NCBI RefSeq assembly: GCF_001639295.1
Contig: NZ_LWMV01000063.1
Coordinates: 1-33,062 of the forward strand
Direction: 5' to 3'
Source: Methanobrevibacter curvatus
GTDB lineage: Archaea > Methanobacteriota > Methanobacteria > Methanobacteriales > Methanobacteriaceae
Length of the DNA: 33,062 nt
Positions 1-7,931 of this stretch are shown piece by piece. Below the pieces are notes generated by a model. The model was not told where the DNA came from and did not search any database. It was given only the letters and a program-made list of their open reading frames with translations. How positions within the stretch are numbered: the stretch's first letter is position 1; each line of letters starts with the position of its first letter. The translations under genes and the position numbers were made by a program.

Positions 1-239
1 ATATAAATATATTATAACAATAGTTATATAATTTTTTATAACATTGAAATAATATATTTTTAAAAAGGTATAAATATATTTAAGAAATGAATTATACTTA
101 AATTATTTTTTGATCAGTAAAGTAAAATTAAATTAAAATAAGTTTAATCAAAAAATAGAAAATGAAAATTATAAAAATAAAAGAAATATTTTATAAAAAC
201 CATATAAATATCTACAAAAATAAAAAAAGCAGGTGAATA

Positions 240-992
240 ATGCCAACAAGGTATATAGGCGACGGTTATTGGGAAATAATCAGTAGACAAATGGGTATCG
301 TCACAAGAAGCGAACAAGAAAGATATAAAGATGCTAAAGTGACAGTAATAGGTGCTGGAGGAATTGGAGGCACTTTAATTGAAATGTTAGCTAGAATGGG
401 TGTTGGAAGTCTTACTTTAATAGATAAAGATGCATACGATTTATCAAATTTAAATAGACAATTAGTAGCTACCTTAGACACTCTTGGAAAAGTAAAGAGT
501 GTGTCTGCTAAAGAAAGAGTCAGGACAATTAATCCATATGTAAAAGTAAATGTCTATAATGAAGCATTAGTTGAAGACAATGTGGAAAAAGTTATTGAAG
601 GGTCTGATGTTGTTGTAGATGGTTTAGATAATTTATTAACTAGAGTGATAGTAAGCAGAAAAGCAAGAGAACTTGAAATCCCATATGTTCATGGAGCAAT
701 CTATGGGACCCTTGGACAAGTATCAGTTTTTACTCCTGACACTCCAAGTTATGAAGAATTATTCAAACTCCCTACAAAAGACCGTGCACTTAACGAAGAT
801 GCTCTAAATGACTTGTCAAAAGTAACTTCAGGAGTTCCTCCAGTTATAGGTCCTGTTCCAAATATAATTGGAAATGTTGAAGCTTTTGAAGCATTTAAAA
901 TAATCACTGGAATAGGTAAAGTAACTTATGCACCAAAGATTTTCAAATACAACCTTCTTGACTTAGCTTCATTTGGTGTTGATGAATTATAA
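240..992 (+). CDS. E1-like adenylyltransferase, ThiF/MoeB/HesA family, without zinc cysteines
   Basis: This 250-residue protein has the Rossmann-type ATP-binding core of ubiquitin-activating E1-like enzymes. GAGGIGG is at residues 38-44, the conserved DLSNLNRQ at 67-74 and VDGLDN at 126-131, where MoeB has DCTDN. Family members adenylate the C-terminal glycine of a ThiS/MoaD-type carrier. The next gene encodes such a carrier, so it is the likely partner (inference). The protein has no cysteine at all. The CxxC pairs that bind zinc in MoeB/ThiF are replaced (SYEEL stands where MoeB has CYRCL), and no catalytic Cys is available. It therefore probably only adenylates, or passes the acyl-AMP to another sulfur donor. 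The ATG is preceded by AGGTGA at 231-236. The family call is firm; the substrate is inferred. Confidence 0.9.
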   Translation: MPTRYIGDGYWEIISRQMGIVTRSEQERYKDAKVTVIGAGGIGGTLIEMLARMGVGSLTLIDKDAYDLSNLNRQLVATLDTLGKVKSVSAKERVRTINPYVKVNVYNEALVEDNVEKVIEGSDVVVDGLDNLLTRVIVSRKARELEIPYVHGAIYGTLGQVSVFTPDTPSYEELFKLPTKDRALNEDALNDLSKVTSGVPPVIGPVPNIIGNVEAFEAFKIITGIGKVTYAPKIFKYNLLDLASFGVDEL

Positions 993-1064
993 AAAAAATT
1001 TCCTTAATATTCCTTAATAGATTATAAAAATATAAAATAAAAAAACATATTAATAGGAGATAAA

Positions 1065-1265
1065 ATGACTTACACATTAATATTTGAAAATCAGACAACT
1101 GAAAAACCTTTTAAAAGTGGTCAAACTATACAAAATCTATTAGATGAACTTGATATCTCATCTGAAACCCTTGTAATAAAAAAAAATAATGAAATCGTTA
1201 TTGAAGAAGCTGAAATAGAAGAAGGTGACGAAATTCGTTTAATACAAATTATCTATGGAGGATAA
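1065..1265 (+). CDS. MoaD/ThiS-like sulfur carrier protein (beta-grasp, ends in GG)
   Basis: This 66-residue protein has the pattern of small ubiquitin-fold sulfur carriers: a beta-hairpin start (TYTLIFENQT), a middle helix (QTIQNLLDELDI), an acidic stretch before the last strand, and a C-terminal IIYGG. A free terminal Gly-Gly is the site adenylated by an E1-like enzyme and turned into a thiocarboxylate in ThiS/MoaD proteins. AGGAG lies at 1055-1059, five bases before the ATG. It is 72 bp downstream of the E1-like gene and on the same strand, so co-transcription is likely. Which pathway it feeds (thiamine, molybdopterin, tRNA thiolation or another) cannot be told from the sequence. The marker 16 gene next door hints at a methanogen-specific sulfur transfer. 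Confidence 0.88.
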   Translation: MTYTLIFENQTTEKPFKSGQTIQNLLDELDISSETLVIKKNNEIVIEEAEIEEGDEIRLIQIIYGG

Positions 1266-1299
1266 TTAAAAACTCAGATTTTTAATAATTGAAAAAGCA

Positions 1300-1328
1300 T
1301 TTTAAGATGTGATTTTTTAAGATGTGAT
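1300..1328. repeat. 14-bp direct repeat in the intergenic region
   Basis: TTTTAAGATGTGAT occurs at 1300-1313 and again at 1315-1328, between the carrier gene and the marker 16 gene. A 13-bp palindrome, TTCAATAATTGAA, lies further on near 1392. The two copies could be a binding site for a regulator or simple slippage. No function can be assigned. Confidence 0.5.
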
Positions 1329-1504
1329 ACTTCAATTTAAAAAGTATTTTTAATATATTTTTAATTTAATTTTCAATATATAACTAATTGTTCAATAATT
1401 GAAAAAATATTTTTTATATCTGAATACTTAGTTTTTAATAAATTTTCAAACTTTTTACTCTTACTTAATCAATTAGGTTGCAAATTGAGAAGTTTGACTT
1501 TAAT

Positions 1505-2767
1505 ATGGGTGATACTATATCTCAAAGAACAATAGAAGAAATAAATGAGAAAATTAGAAATGGCGATGCTAATGTTTTCACTATTCAAGAATTTAAAGAA
1601 TCTATAAGAAAAGGTGAAGACATATCTTTTGATGATGTCGATGTTGTGACTACTGGAACATGCGGAATAATGTCAGGAACCGCAGCTATTCTGCACATTG
1701 GAATAACAGGACCTGGAGAATTCCAAAAAGCTAAAACTGTTTTGTTAAATGGTGTTCCTGCTTTCCCTGGACCTTGTCCTAATGAATTGCTTGGTTCTGT
1801 TGATGTCATTGTTTATGGTACAGAACATTCAATAAATGACCATGGATATGGAGGAGGATTCCTACTTAAAGATTTACTATATGGAGAAAAAATTGATGTA
1901 GAAGTTGAGTCAATAGAAGGAAAGAAATTCCAAACTGAAGTAACCATTGATGATATAACAAGAGGTCAAATAATTGGTATTAGAATGACCTTTAAAAATT
2001 ATACTGCATTTGTTAATCCAAGTGGAGATAAAGTTAATTCAATATTTAATGCAACTCCAATGGAAGGTGTTCTTGATCAACTTTCATTCTCTGGTTGTGG
2101 TGAATATAATCCATTACAAAATGACCCCAACAAAAAAATCATTGATGAAGGAACTAAAATATTATTTAATGGTTCAAGAGGCACTATTTTAGGTCCAGGA
2201 ACAAGAAGTTCTGATGTAAAACCTAATTTAATGTTAACTGCAGATTTACTTAATATGGATTACGACTACATTGGAGGATTTAAAACTGGTGCTGGTCCTG
2301 AAATTTATGATACAGTAGCTATTCCAATTCCTGTTTTAAATGAAGAAATATATAACAATCTTAAAATACTTGATAAAGATATTAAACTTCCAGTGGCCGA
2401 TATTCATGGTAGACATTTGCCATTAGGTGAAATAAGCTATGAAAATGTTTGGAAAGACACAGATGAACGACCAACATTCATTAGTGATAAATTTAATGAA
2501 GAAGAAAACAAAGTTGTCAAAGAAAGTTGCCCTACAAATGCAATAAATGACAATGGAACAATTGACTTAGACAACTGTTTTGGTTGTGGTTTATGTGTAC
2601 GTCTATCTAATGGTGCCTATGAAATGGAGCTATCAACTGTTGATGTAGAAATTGGAGATGAAAAACATACAATACCAATTACCTGCAGACAATCAGATAG
2701 ACAAAGAGCATTGAAAATAACAACAAAACTTAAAGACTTAATACAAAAAGGAGAATTTGAATTATAA
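1505..2767 (+). CDS. Methanogenesis marker 16 metalloprotein (DUF39 plus 4Fe-4S domain)
   Basis: The bulk of the protein is a DUF39 domain, with the conserved VVTTGTCGIMSGTAAI block near residue 50-65 and PGPCPNELLGSVDVIVYGTE after it. A C-terminal single-cluster ferredoxin segment contains SCPTNAI and CFGCGLC, giving four cysteines for one 4Fe-4S centre. This is the architecture of methanogenesis marker protein 16. DUF39 relatives in methanogens take part in homocysteine formation with sulfide, so a role in sulfur insertion is plausible but unproven. The start is uncertain. TTG at 1478 and ATG at 1505 are in frame but neither has a well-placed ribosome site. GGGTGAT at 1507-1513 would instead fit an ATA at 1517, giving a product beginning with I/M-S-Q-R-T-I-E-E. 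T-rich runs follow the stop. Confidence 0.9.
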   Translation: MGDTISQRTIEEINEKIRNGDANVFTIQEFKESIRKGEDISFDDVDVVTTGTCGIMSGTAAILHIGITGPGEFQKAKTVLLNGVPAFPGPCPNELLGSVDVIVYGTEHSINDHGYGGGFLLKDLLYGEKIDVEVESIEGKKFQTEVTIDDITRGQIIGIRMTFKNYTAFVNPSGDKVNSIFNATPMEGVLDQLSFSGCGEYNPLQNDPNKKIIDEGTKILFNGSRGTILGPGTRSSDVKPNLMLTADLLNMDYDYIGGFKTGAGPEIYDTVAIPIPVLNEEIYNNLKILDKDIKLPVADIHGRHLPLGEISYENVWKDTDERPTFISDKFNEEENKVVKESCPTNAINDNGTIDLDNCFGCGLCVRLSNGAYEMELSTVDVEIGDEKHTIPITCRQSDRQRALKITTKLKDLIQKGEFEL

Positions 2768-2779
2768 TTATATTTAAAT

Positions 2780-2812
2780 TCTTTTTTACATCCTTTTTTC
2801 ACTCTTTTTTAT
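2780..2812 (+). terminator. T-run terminator after the marker 16 gene
   Basis: Three runs of six T residues (2782-2787, 2794-2799, 2805-2810) follow the stop codon within 45 bp. Archaeal RNA polymerase terminates at such oligo-T runs without a hairpin. The placement at the end of the plus-strand cluster supports the call. Confidence 0.5.
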
Positions 2813-3089
2813 ATTTTATTAGCTATTTTTTGCTTTAAAGTTTTCTTAATTAAAATTTTAATTAATTTAAATTAATTCATTTTTATTATTATTTCTATTT
2901 TTAGCTTATTCTTCTTAATTTAAAATTTTAAGATCATTATAGATAATTTATCTTTGTTTTATCGTTAAAATTTTTAAAATTCAAATTAATTCTTTTAAAT
3001 TGATTTAATCCTTATGAATAAATGATTAATTCTGAATCTTTTATTCTCTTTCAAATTAAGGATATTAAAAATATTAAAGACAGATCATT
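2813..3089. other. Convergent intergenic region, nothing recognised
   Basis: Together with the terminator, this makes a 322-bp gap between the plus-strand marker 16 gene and the minus-strand toxin gene. It is almost pure A/T with several further T runs on the plus strand. No open frame, tRNA-like fold or clear repeat was seen. Confidence 0.5.
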
Positions 3090-3374
3090 TTATTTATAAA
3101 TATTTTTACGAAGTCCTATTTCATGTATACGTATTTCAAAAGGTTTATTTTTCTTATTAATTGTGAAAATAATCCTATAATCTCCTGTTCGAGCTCGTTT
3201 AGCTCCTTTAAATTTTCCTTCAAGTGATTTGTAGTTATACTGGTTATCTGGAATTTCTTTAATAGTATCAATTATTCTTTTTACATCATCTTTATTTCTT
3301 TTACTTAAATGTTTAAGGTATTTATCAGCAGATGGTGTAAGAGTAATATTATAAGTATCTTTCTTCAAGCTCAT
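3090..3374 (-). CDS. RelE/ParE-superfamily toxin
   Basis: This is a small basic protein of about 94 residues with the RelE-fold pattern. It has an N-terminal strand (YNITLTPSADKYL), two Lys-rich helices, then GAKRARTGDYRIIF and a final strand, IRIHEIGLRKNIYK. Archaeal RelE-type mRNA interferases share the RxxxGDYR(I/V)xF core. The gene overlaps the 3' end of the upstream antitoxin gene, as usual for these pairs. A GTG at 3380, TTG at 3377 and ATG at 3374 are consecutive; the ATG is chosen. Translation is probably coupled to the antitoxin. All core elements are present, so the toxin looks intact. Its RNA target is not predictable. Confidence 0.85.
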   Translation of the reverse strand: MSLKKDTYNITLTPSADKYLKHLSKRNKDDVKRIIDTIKEIPDNQYNYKSLEGKFKGAKRARTGDYRIIFTINKKNKPFEIRIHEIGLRKNIYK

Positions 3375-3564
3375 CAACACTTAATGTTATTCCTTTTCCT
3401 TCATCTAATTCTTTATCAAGTTTTTCTAAGCGATCAAATAGTTGACAATCATTAAATTCAAGTTTTAATTCACCATTTTCAGTAATATGAAATTCACCAT
3501 TGTTAGTTCCTTTAAGTTGTTTAAGTAGGGATTCTGATAGTGGAATTGTTATAGTATTAACCAT
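3349..3564 (-). CDS. RelB-like antitoxin
   Basis: This is a 71-residue acidic protein just upstream of, and overlapping, the RelE-like toxin gene. It opens with a possible ribbon or swapped-hairpin DNA-binding part (VNTITIPLSESLLKQLKGT) and ends with a charged helix (LEKLDKELDEGKGITLSVDE) of the kind that wraps RelE toxins. Sequence resemblance alone is weak; the assignment rests mainly on size, charge and operon position. AAGGAG at 3575-3580 precedes the ATG. A TATA box sits at 3603-3610, so the pair has its own promoter and is probably autoregulated, as is typical of the family. Confidence 0.75.
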   Translation of the reverse strand: MVNTITIPLSESLLKQLKGTNNGEFHITENGELKLEFNDCQLFDRLEKLDKELDEGKGITLSVDELEERYL

Positions 3565-3602
3565 GGGATTTATTCTCCTTTAAATATTAATATGTTTCAT
3601 CT

Positions 3603-3610
3603 TATATAAA
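3603..3610 (-). promoter_or_regulatory. TATA box of the toxin-antitoxin operon
   Basis: On the minus strand the sequence reads TTTATATA, preceded by an A-rich BRE-like stretch. Its centre is about 27 bp upstream of position 3580, where the ribosome site begins. This would give a very short 5' leader for the antitoxin mRNA. Confidence 0.5.
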
Positions 3611-3620
3611 TATTTTAAGA

Positions 3621-4943
3621 TTTTAGTTATAGTTTAAATCGAAAAGCTTAAAAATAATGTTTAATATATTATATTTATGGTAAATAAAATACAAAAGAAA
3701 GTTAAAAAGTATATTAAGAAAACTTGTTTGAATAAACTTATTAATAAACATCAACAGGAATCTGATATTTTAAAAAAGTTGTTTTTTGTCAGGTTTTTGT
3801 ATAACGGGAAAACGGTTGATGAAACTGTGAAATTAATGGGAATTGCACTATCTACTGGACATAGATGGTTAGATGAATGGAACGAAGGTGGATATGAAAA
3901 TTTATACCCTAAATACAAAAATGGTGGGCGTAAAGCTAAATTAACTGAAGAACAATTCAAAAAACTAGATGAAATAATGATCAACGAAAGTTTTCTAAAC
4001 ACCCATAAAATTCATGAAATTATAAAAAAAGAATTCAACATTGATTATTCAATGAGCAGAATACCTGCAATAGTGAAAAAACTAGGATATTCCTATAAAA
4101 AAGGTTATATTTTATATTCTAAAATACCTAACGATGTAGAAATCATATTAAAAAAAACTAAGATTTTATAATTTAAAAAACTGTAAACTATTTGTTTTAG
4201 ATCAAGTAGCCTGCCAAGACATTTCTAACTCCTCTACAACAATTTGCAAAACATCAGAAAAAAATATACTTAAGAAAAACCCTATGAGATTTTCAAGAGC
4301 AGAAATAGGAGTACAATCAATAAATTATCAGAAATACTACAATATGAACAGCTAAAAATTATTCAAATCATAGACGAATTAGAAAAAAACGAATTTGACA
4401 ATCCAAAATTAATAAATATTATATTAAATCACGTTTTTACTAAAAAAACTAAAAAAATGATCATAAAAGACTTAAAAAAAACATGTAGAAAAACCTAAAA
4501 TGTCAAAAAAATATGAAAAAGCAAATAAAAAGAAACTTGAAGAAATATTAGAAATACTTTATAAAGAACTTTTAAAACCATTAGAAAGCCTATTTAAACA
4601 AGAAATAGAAACTGTGATCGTACTAGATAAGTATCATGTTCACCATGCAATAACACTAAAAAAACTTGCAAATATCTTAATATAACTCTTATACACTTAC
4701 CTAAATACTCTCCTAAACTTAATCCAATTAAACAAGTATGGAAAACTATAAAAAAAGAACTATCTACAGAATTTATTGTGAATGAAGAATTTTTAATAGA
4801 AAATTTCGAAGATTATTTTATGAAAACGTAAATAAAAAGTCATTTACAGAAAAATGGATTGATAAATTTATTTTTGATAAAAACAATGATTTACTAATTG
4901 CAGATATGTGTTAATACACAATTTTAGTACTATAAAACTAAAT
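3621..4943 (+). mobile_element. Remnant insertion sequence, IS630-like
   Basis: This region holds one broken transposase gene and little else. Possible imperfect terminal inverted repeats flank it. The left end reads about TTTAGTTATAGTTTAAAT (3622-3639). The right end, read in reverse complement from 4943, gives TTTAGTTTTATAGTACTAAA with two gaps. IS630 elements insert at TA, which is everywhere here, so the exact ends cannot be fixed. The element is probably immobile. Confidence 0.4.
3677..4914 (+). pseudogene. Decayed IS630/DDE_3-type transposase
   Basis: The first 164 codons (3677-4171) are intact and encode the helix-turn-helix part. They include VDETVKLMGIALSTGHRWLD and the typical GGYENLYPKYKNGGRKAKLT linker. 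After a frameshift, the frame starting at about 4179 reads CKLFVLDQVACQDISNSST, matching the first catalytic Asp region. A further piece at 4500-4685 contains VIVLDKYHVHHA, the second Asp region. The frame then shifts again to give LIHLPKYSPKLNPIKQVWK near 4685-4745, with the final part ending at 4914. At least three frame changes and several stops show it is dead as a full-length protein. The intact N-terminal fragment could still be translated. Confidence 0.85.
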
Positions 4944-5108
4944 TATAATTATTTCATAATTTATTTTTAAACTTTCCAATATAAACTATATAAAATTATA
5001 TAAAAAATTATCAGAGACTTCAACTATATTTAAAAAATAGAATAAAAAAAAGAAAAAACGAAAGAGAGAAATAATTTAAATACCTTTCAAATGAATCTAA
5101 TACTATTG

Positions 5109-6881
5109 TTAAGATTTTTTGCTTAGATAAACTCCAAAAATACTTAATAGAGACAATAATACAGCTATTAAAGTTATTCCGTTTCCTTTCATTTTCCCAT
5201 AAGCTGTGTTCTTATTATTTTTCTCCATAATATTAGAGTTATTATTTTCTAATTTATAAGCATTGAATTTTTTAGGATTATTAATATGGTCAACATCAGT
5301 AGGTTTGAAAGGATAAGGATTTGGAAGTAAAATATAAATCGAATCACTAAAAAAGTAATAAGAATATGCTGAAACAGATTTTAAATCTACAATTGAGTCA
5401 TTATTAATTATTTTAGACCCATTAAACAAAAATTGAAAAATAATCAGTCCAGATTTGTTTGCATGGAATACATCACTAATTTTACCATTCTCATCTGTTA
5501 TATAAGAGATAGTCTCATTGCCAACTATCAAATATACAATTTGATTAGATAATGGTTTATTATTATTTTTATAAAAAAGAGTTATATCTACCCATGCTGA
5601 ACGAATTCCTAAATGAGGATCACTTGCAGGAGAAAGTTTAAACTTTAAAATAACATTATCAGATTCTTTAGTTCCTGATTTAACAAGCTCATCAAAATCT
5701 CCCAAAACATAAGGAATAATGTCACTAAGGTAAACATCTGAATTATAAGCAAGTTTAACATAATCCTTCTCCTCAAAAACAAAAGTTAATTTAGAATTAT
5801 ATTTAAATGTATAATGAAATAAAGCAAGCCCTTCACTATTAGTTATATTTTGACCTATCTCTGTGTTGTTAAAATAAAATTTTATAACTTTATTTGCTAC
5901 AGGCACACCATAGCCATCTTTTAAAACAACAGCAATTGGAACATTGGAATTCTTTTTTGGAATAATAAAATTCTTAGCTACAGTTAAATAAAAATGATTA
6001 ATAACTTTCAAAGAAGTGTTATTAGTTAAATGACCAATATTATAGATATCATAAATTGAAATAGAATTAAAAACAGAATCATCGGCTGACATAAGCCCAT
6101 TATTATAAATGGATTCAATAGTCCTTGTTAAATTATTTATAAAATGAGACTTATCAATTTTAGCTATTCCTTCTGAAATGATATAGTTTGGACCAATACC
6201 TCCTATAACATAAAATTCACTCTTCCAAGAATTATAAATATCATTTCCATGAAAACTTGCTCTATTGTTAATAAATAGAGAGTCATTTATATTTAATTCA
6301 CCAACATTAAAGATAGCTCCACCATTAACCCCATAATTATTAATAAAATACGAATTATTTATAGAAAGATTTCCTACATTCTTTATTACTCCCCCACCAC
6401 TTGAAAATGACAATGAAGAATTTTGAGTATTGTTTATAAAGCAAGAATTTATTATAGACAGCTCACCATAATTTTGAATAGCTCCACCACCACTAAGGAA
6501 AAAAGAAGAATATCCACTATTAAAACCATTGATAAAAGTTAAATTAATTAACTTAACAGAAACTCCCCTACTAATTTCAAAAAAAGAACTCTTTCTTTCA
6601 CCATCAAGAATCGTTCCATTTGCATATTTCCCAATAATTGTAATATTTCGATTGATAACAATATTAGTATTATTTTTCCCAGAATAAGTTCCATTCTCTA
6701 ATATAATAGTATCATAATTAGATCCATCATCAACAGCTCCTTTAATAGATGAACTATTGCTTATAGTAATATTTTCAGCTCCACTAGAACTATTTAAAGA
6801 ATATAGGCAAAAAATAGCTATTAAAACTAATAAAATTATCATGATAGAATTTTTTGATTTATTTATAGTATTTTTATTCAT
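5109..6881 (-). CDS. Adhesin-like protein: beta-helix, Ig-like domains, C-terminal membrane anchor
   Basis: This surface protein has an N-terminal hydrophobic export segment (SIMIILLVLIAIFCLYSL). A right-handed beta-helix region of about 200 residues follows, rich in GGAI/GGVI-N-x-G-x-L-x-I-x-x-S-x-F-x-N repeats (PMP-like). Two Ig-like modules come next, one around IAVVLKDGYGVPVANKVIKF and one around KPLSNQIVYLIVGNETISYI. A C-terminal transmembrane helix ends in LSIFGVYLSKKS. This is the usual layout of Methanobrevibacter adhesin-like proteins, which face the pseudomurein wall or the environment. A GTG at 6890 could extend it by three codons. However, GGAG lies eight bases before the ATG at 6881, so that start is chosen. 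The ligand is unknown. Confidence 0.85.
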   Translation of the reverse strand: MNKNTINKSKNSIMIILLVLIAIFCLYSLNSSSGAENITISNSSSIKGAVDDGSNYDTIILENGTYSGKNNTNIVINRNITIIGKYANGTILDGERKSSFFEISRGVSVKLINLTFINGFNSGYSSFFLSGGGAIQNYGELSIINSCFINNTQNSSLSFSSGGGVIKNVGNLSINNSYFINNYGVNGGAIFNVGELNINDSLFINNRASFHGNDIYNSWKSEFYVIGGIGPNYIISEGIAKIDKSHFINNLTRTIESIYNNGLMSADDSVFNSISIYDIYNIGHLTNNTSLKVINHFYLTVAKNFIIPKKNSNVPIAVVLKDGYGVPVANKVIKFYFNNTEIGQNITNSEGLALFHYTFKYNSKLTFVFEEKDYVKLAYNSDVYLSDIIPYVLGDFDELVKSGTKESDNVILKFKLSPASDPHLGIRSAWVDITLFYKNNNKPLSNQIVYLIVGNETISYITDENGKISDVFHANKSGLIIFQFLFNGSKIINNDSIVDLKSVSAYSYYFFSDSIYILLPNPYPFKPTDVDHINNPKKFNAYKLENNNSNIMEKNNKNTAYGKMKGNGITLIAVLLSLLSIFGVYLSKKS

Positions 6882-6918
6882 AATAAACACTCCAAATCTG
6901 ATATTATTGAATATATAC

Positions 6919-7018
6919 TTACAGTATCTCCATTAACTAAAGGAGATAGATTTTCATAATCCCTATTATTCAAAAAAGAACCTATACTAGAAGTACTATT
7001 AGTAGTAGTTATAGTCTA
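6919..7018 (-). pseudogene. Duplicated fragment of the small beta-helix gene at 7932-8948
   Basis: About 100 bp match 8738-8838 without gaps at roughly 88% identity (counted by eye). On the minus strand it encodes TITTTNSTSSIGSFLNNRDY followed by ENLSPLVNGDTV, against TITTSNSTSSIDAFLSNEDY and ENPSPLANGDTV in the intact gene. A TAG directly precedes it and no signal peptide remains. It is therefore a relic of a duplicated or replaced adhesin N-terminus, lying just upstream of the adhesin at 5109-6881. Confidence 0.8.
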
Positions 7019-7043
7019 ACACCCTAAAAATAATAAAAAAGAA

Positions 7044-7793
7044 TTAATAATAAGTTATTTCAAAATCTCCTTCTGATCTAGGATCATAATGCATAGGTCC
7101 TTTAACCACTAAGCTATTTTTACCATGCCCATAAATAGTTCCAATAATATCTATATAATTATGAAAAATAACCTTAAAAGTTTTTATTTTATACTTAAAA
7201 TTAGTAGTTTTAACTTTAATTGTATGTACAAAATTTTTTGTGGTACTTACAGTGATATCTTTTACAATAGCTGTTTTTCCAGTATATTTAGTTGTTGATT
7301 TATATTTATAATATTTTTTAAGATATGTTGTTTCTTGTTTCATTTTTTTACTAGTTTTATAATTAATAATGATTTTGACAAATTCATAACCTAAACTTTC
7401 AGAAGCTGATAAATCTTTTATAGCTAAAATTTTTTTATTTTTAGGTTTGTAAGTTTTATAAACTTTTTTTTCTACCTCGTCCATTATATCATCAGTATAT
7501 CTATGTTTATACACAACTGTAACTGACTTAATCTTATACTTATTTTTAAAGGAATTTTTAACAGAAATTTTGAAATTTCCTTTACGAGTATATCCTCCTT
7601 TTTTAACACTAACAATGTCAGTTTTTTTTATCTCAGAAATTTTAGTTTTATAAGAATCTTCTGAAATATATTGAGATATTTTATCTGAATATATTGATTC
7701 TGATTTTTTACTAGCCGCAAAACTTGTACTCATTGCAAAAACAGATACCAAAACAACTATTCCTATTATTAACAATAACCTACTAAATTTCAT
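7044..7793 (-). CDS. Secreted Lys-rich protein of unknown function
   Basis: This 249-residue protein has a clear signal peptide (LLLIIGIVVLVSVFAMSTSF, cleavage probably after SFA). The mature part is very basic, Lys/Tyr/Thr-rich and predicted all-beta. Two segments resemble each other: FKNKYKIKSVTVVYKHRYTD and NFKYKIKTFKVIFHNYID. This suggests two copies of a beta-sandwich module of about 100 residues. No membrane anchor, catalytic motif or known domain was recognised. The strong positive charge would favour binding to the anionic wall or to polysaccharide (inference). AGGAGGG precedes the ATG. It lies among adhesin genes on the same strand, with 138 bp to the upstream gene, so it may be co-expressed with them. 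Confidence 0.75.
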   Translation of the reverse strand: MKFSRLLLIIGIVVLVSVFAMSTSFAASKKSESIYSDKISQYISEDSYKTKISEIKKTDIVSVKKGGYTRKGNFKISVKNSFKNKYKIKSVTVVYKHRYTDDIMDEVEKKVYKTYKPKNKKILAIKDLSASESLGYEFVKIIINYKTSKKMKQETTYLKKYYKYKSTTKYTGKTAIVKDITVSTTKNFVHTIKVKTTNFKYKIKTFKVIFHNYIDIIGTIYGHGKNSLVVKGPMHYDPRSEGDFEITYY

Positions 7794-7931
7794 TTTATTT
7801 CCCTCCTGAACAATTAAATACTACTTCAATAAGATAATATGATATTATATAAACTAAAAATAAAATAATATATAATGCATTAAATGATAAAACAATTCTT
7901 TTTCTAAATATGTATTTAAAAATAATATTAT

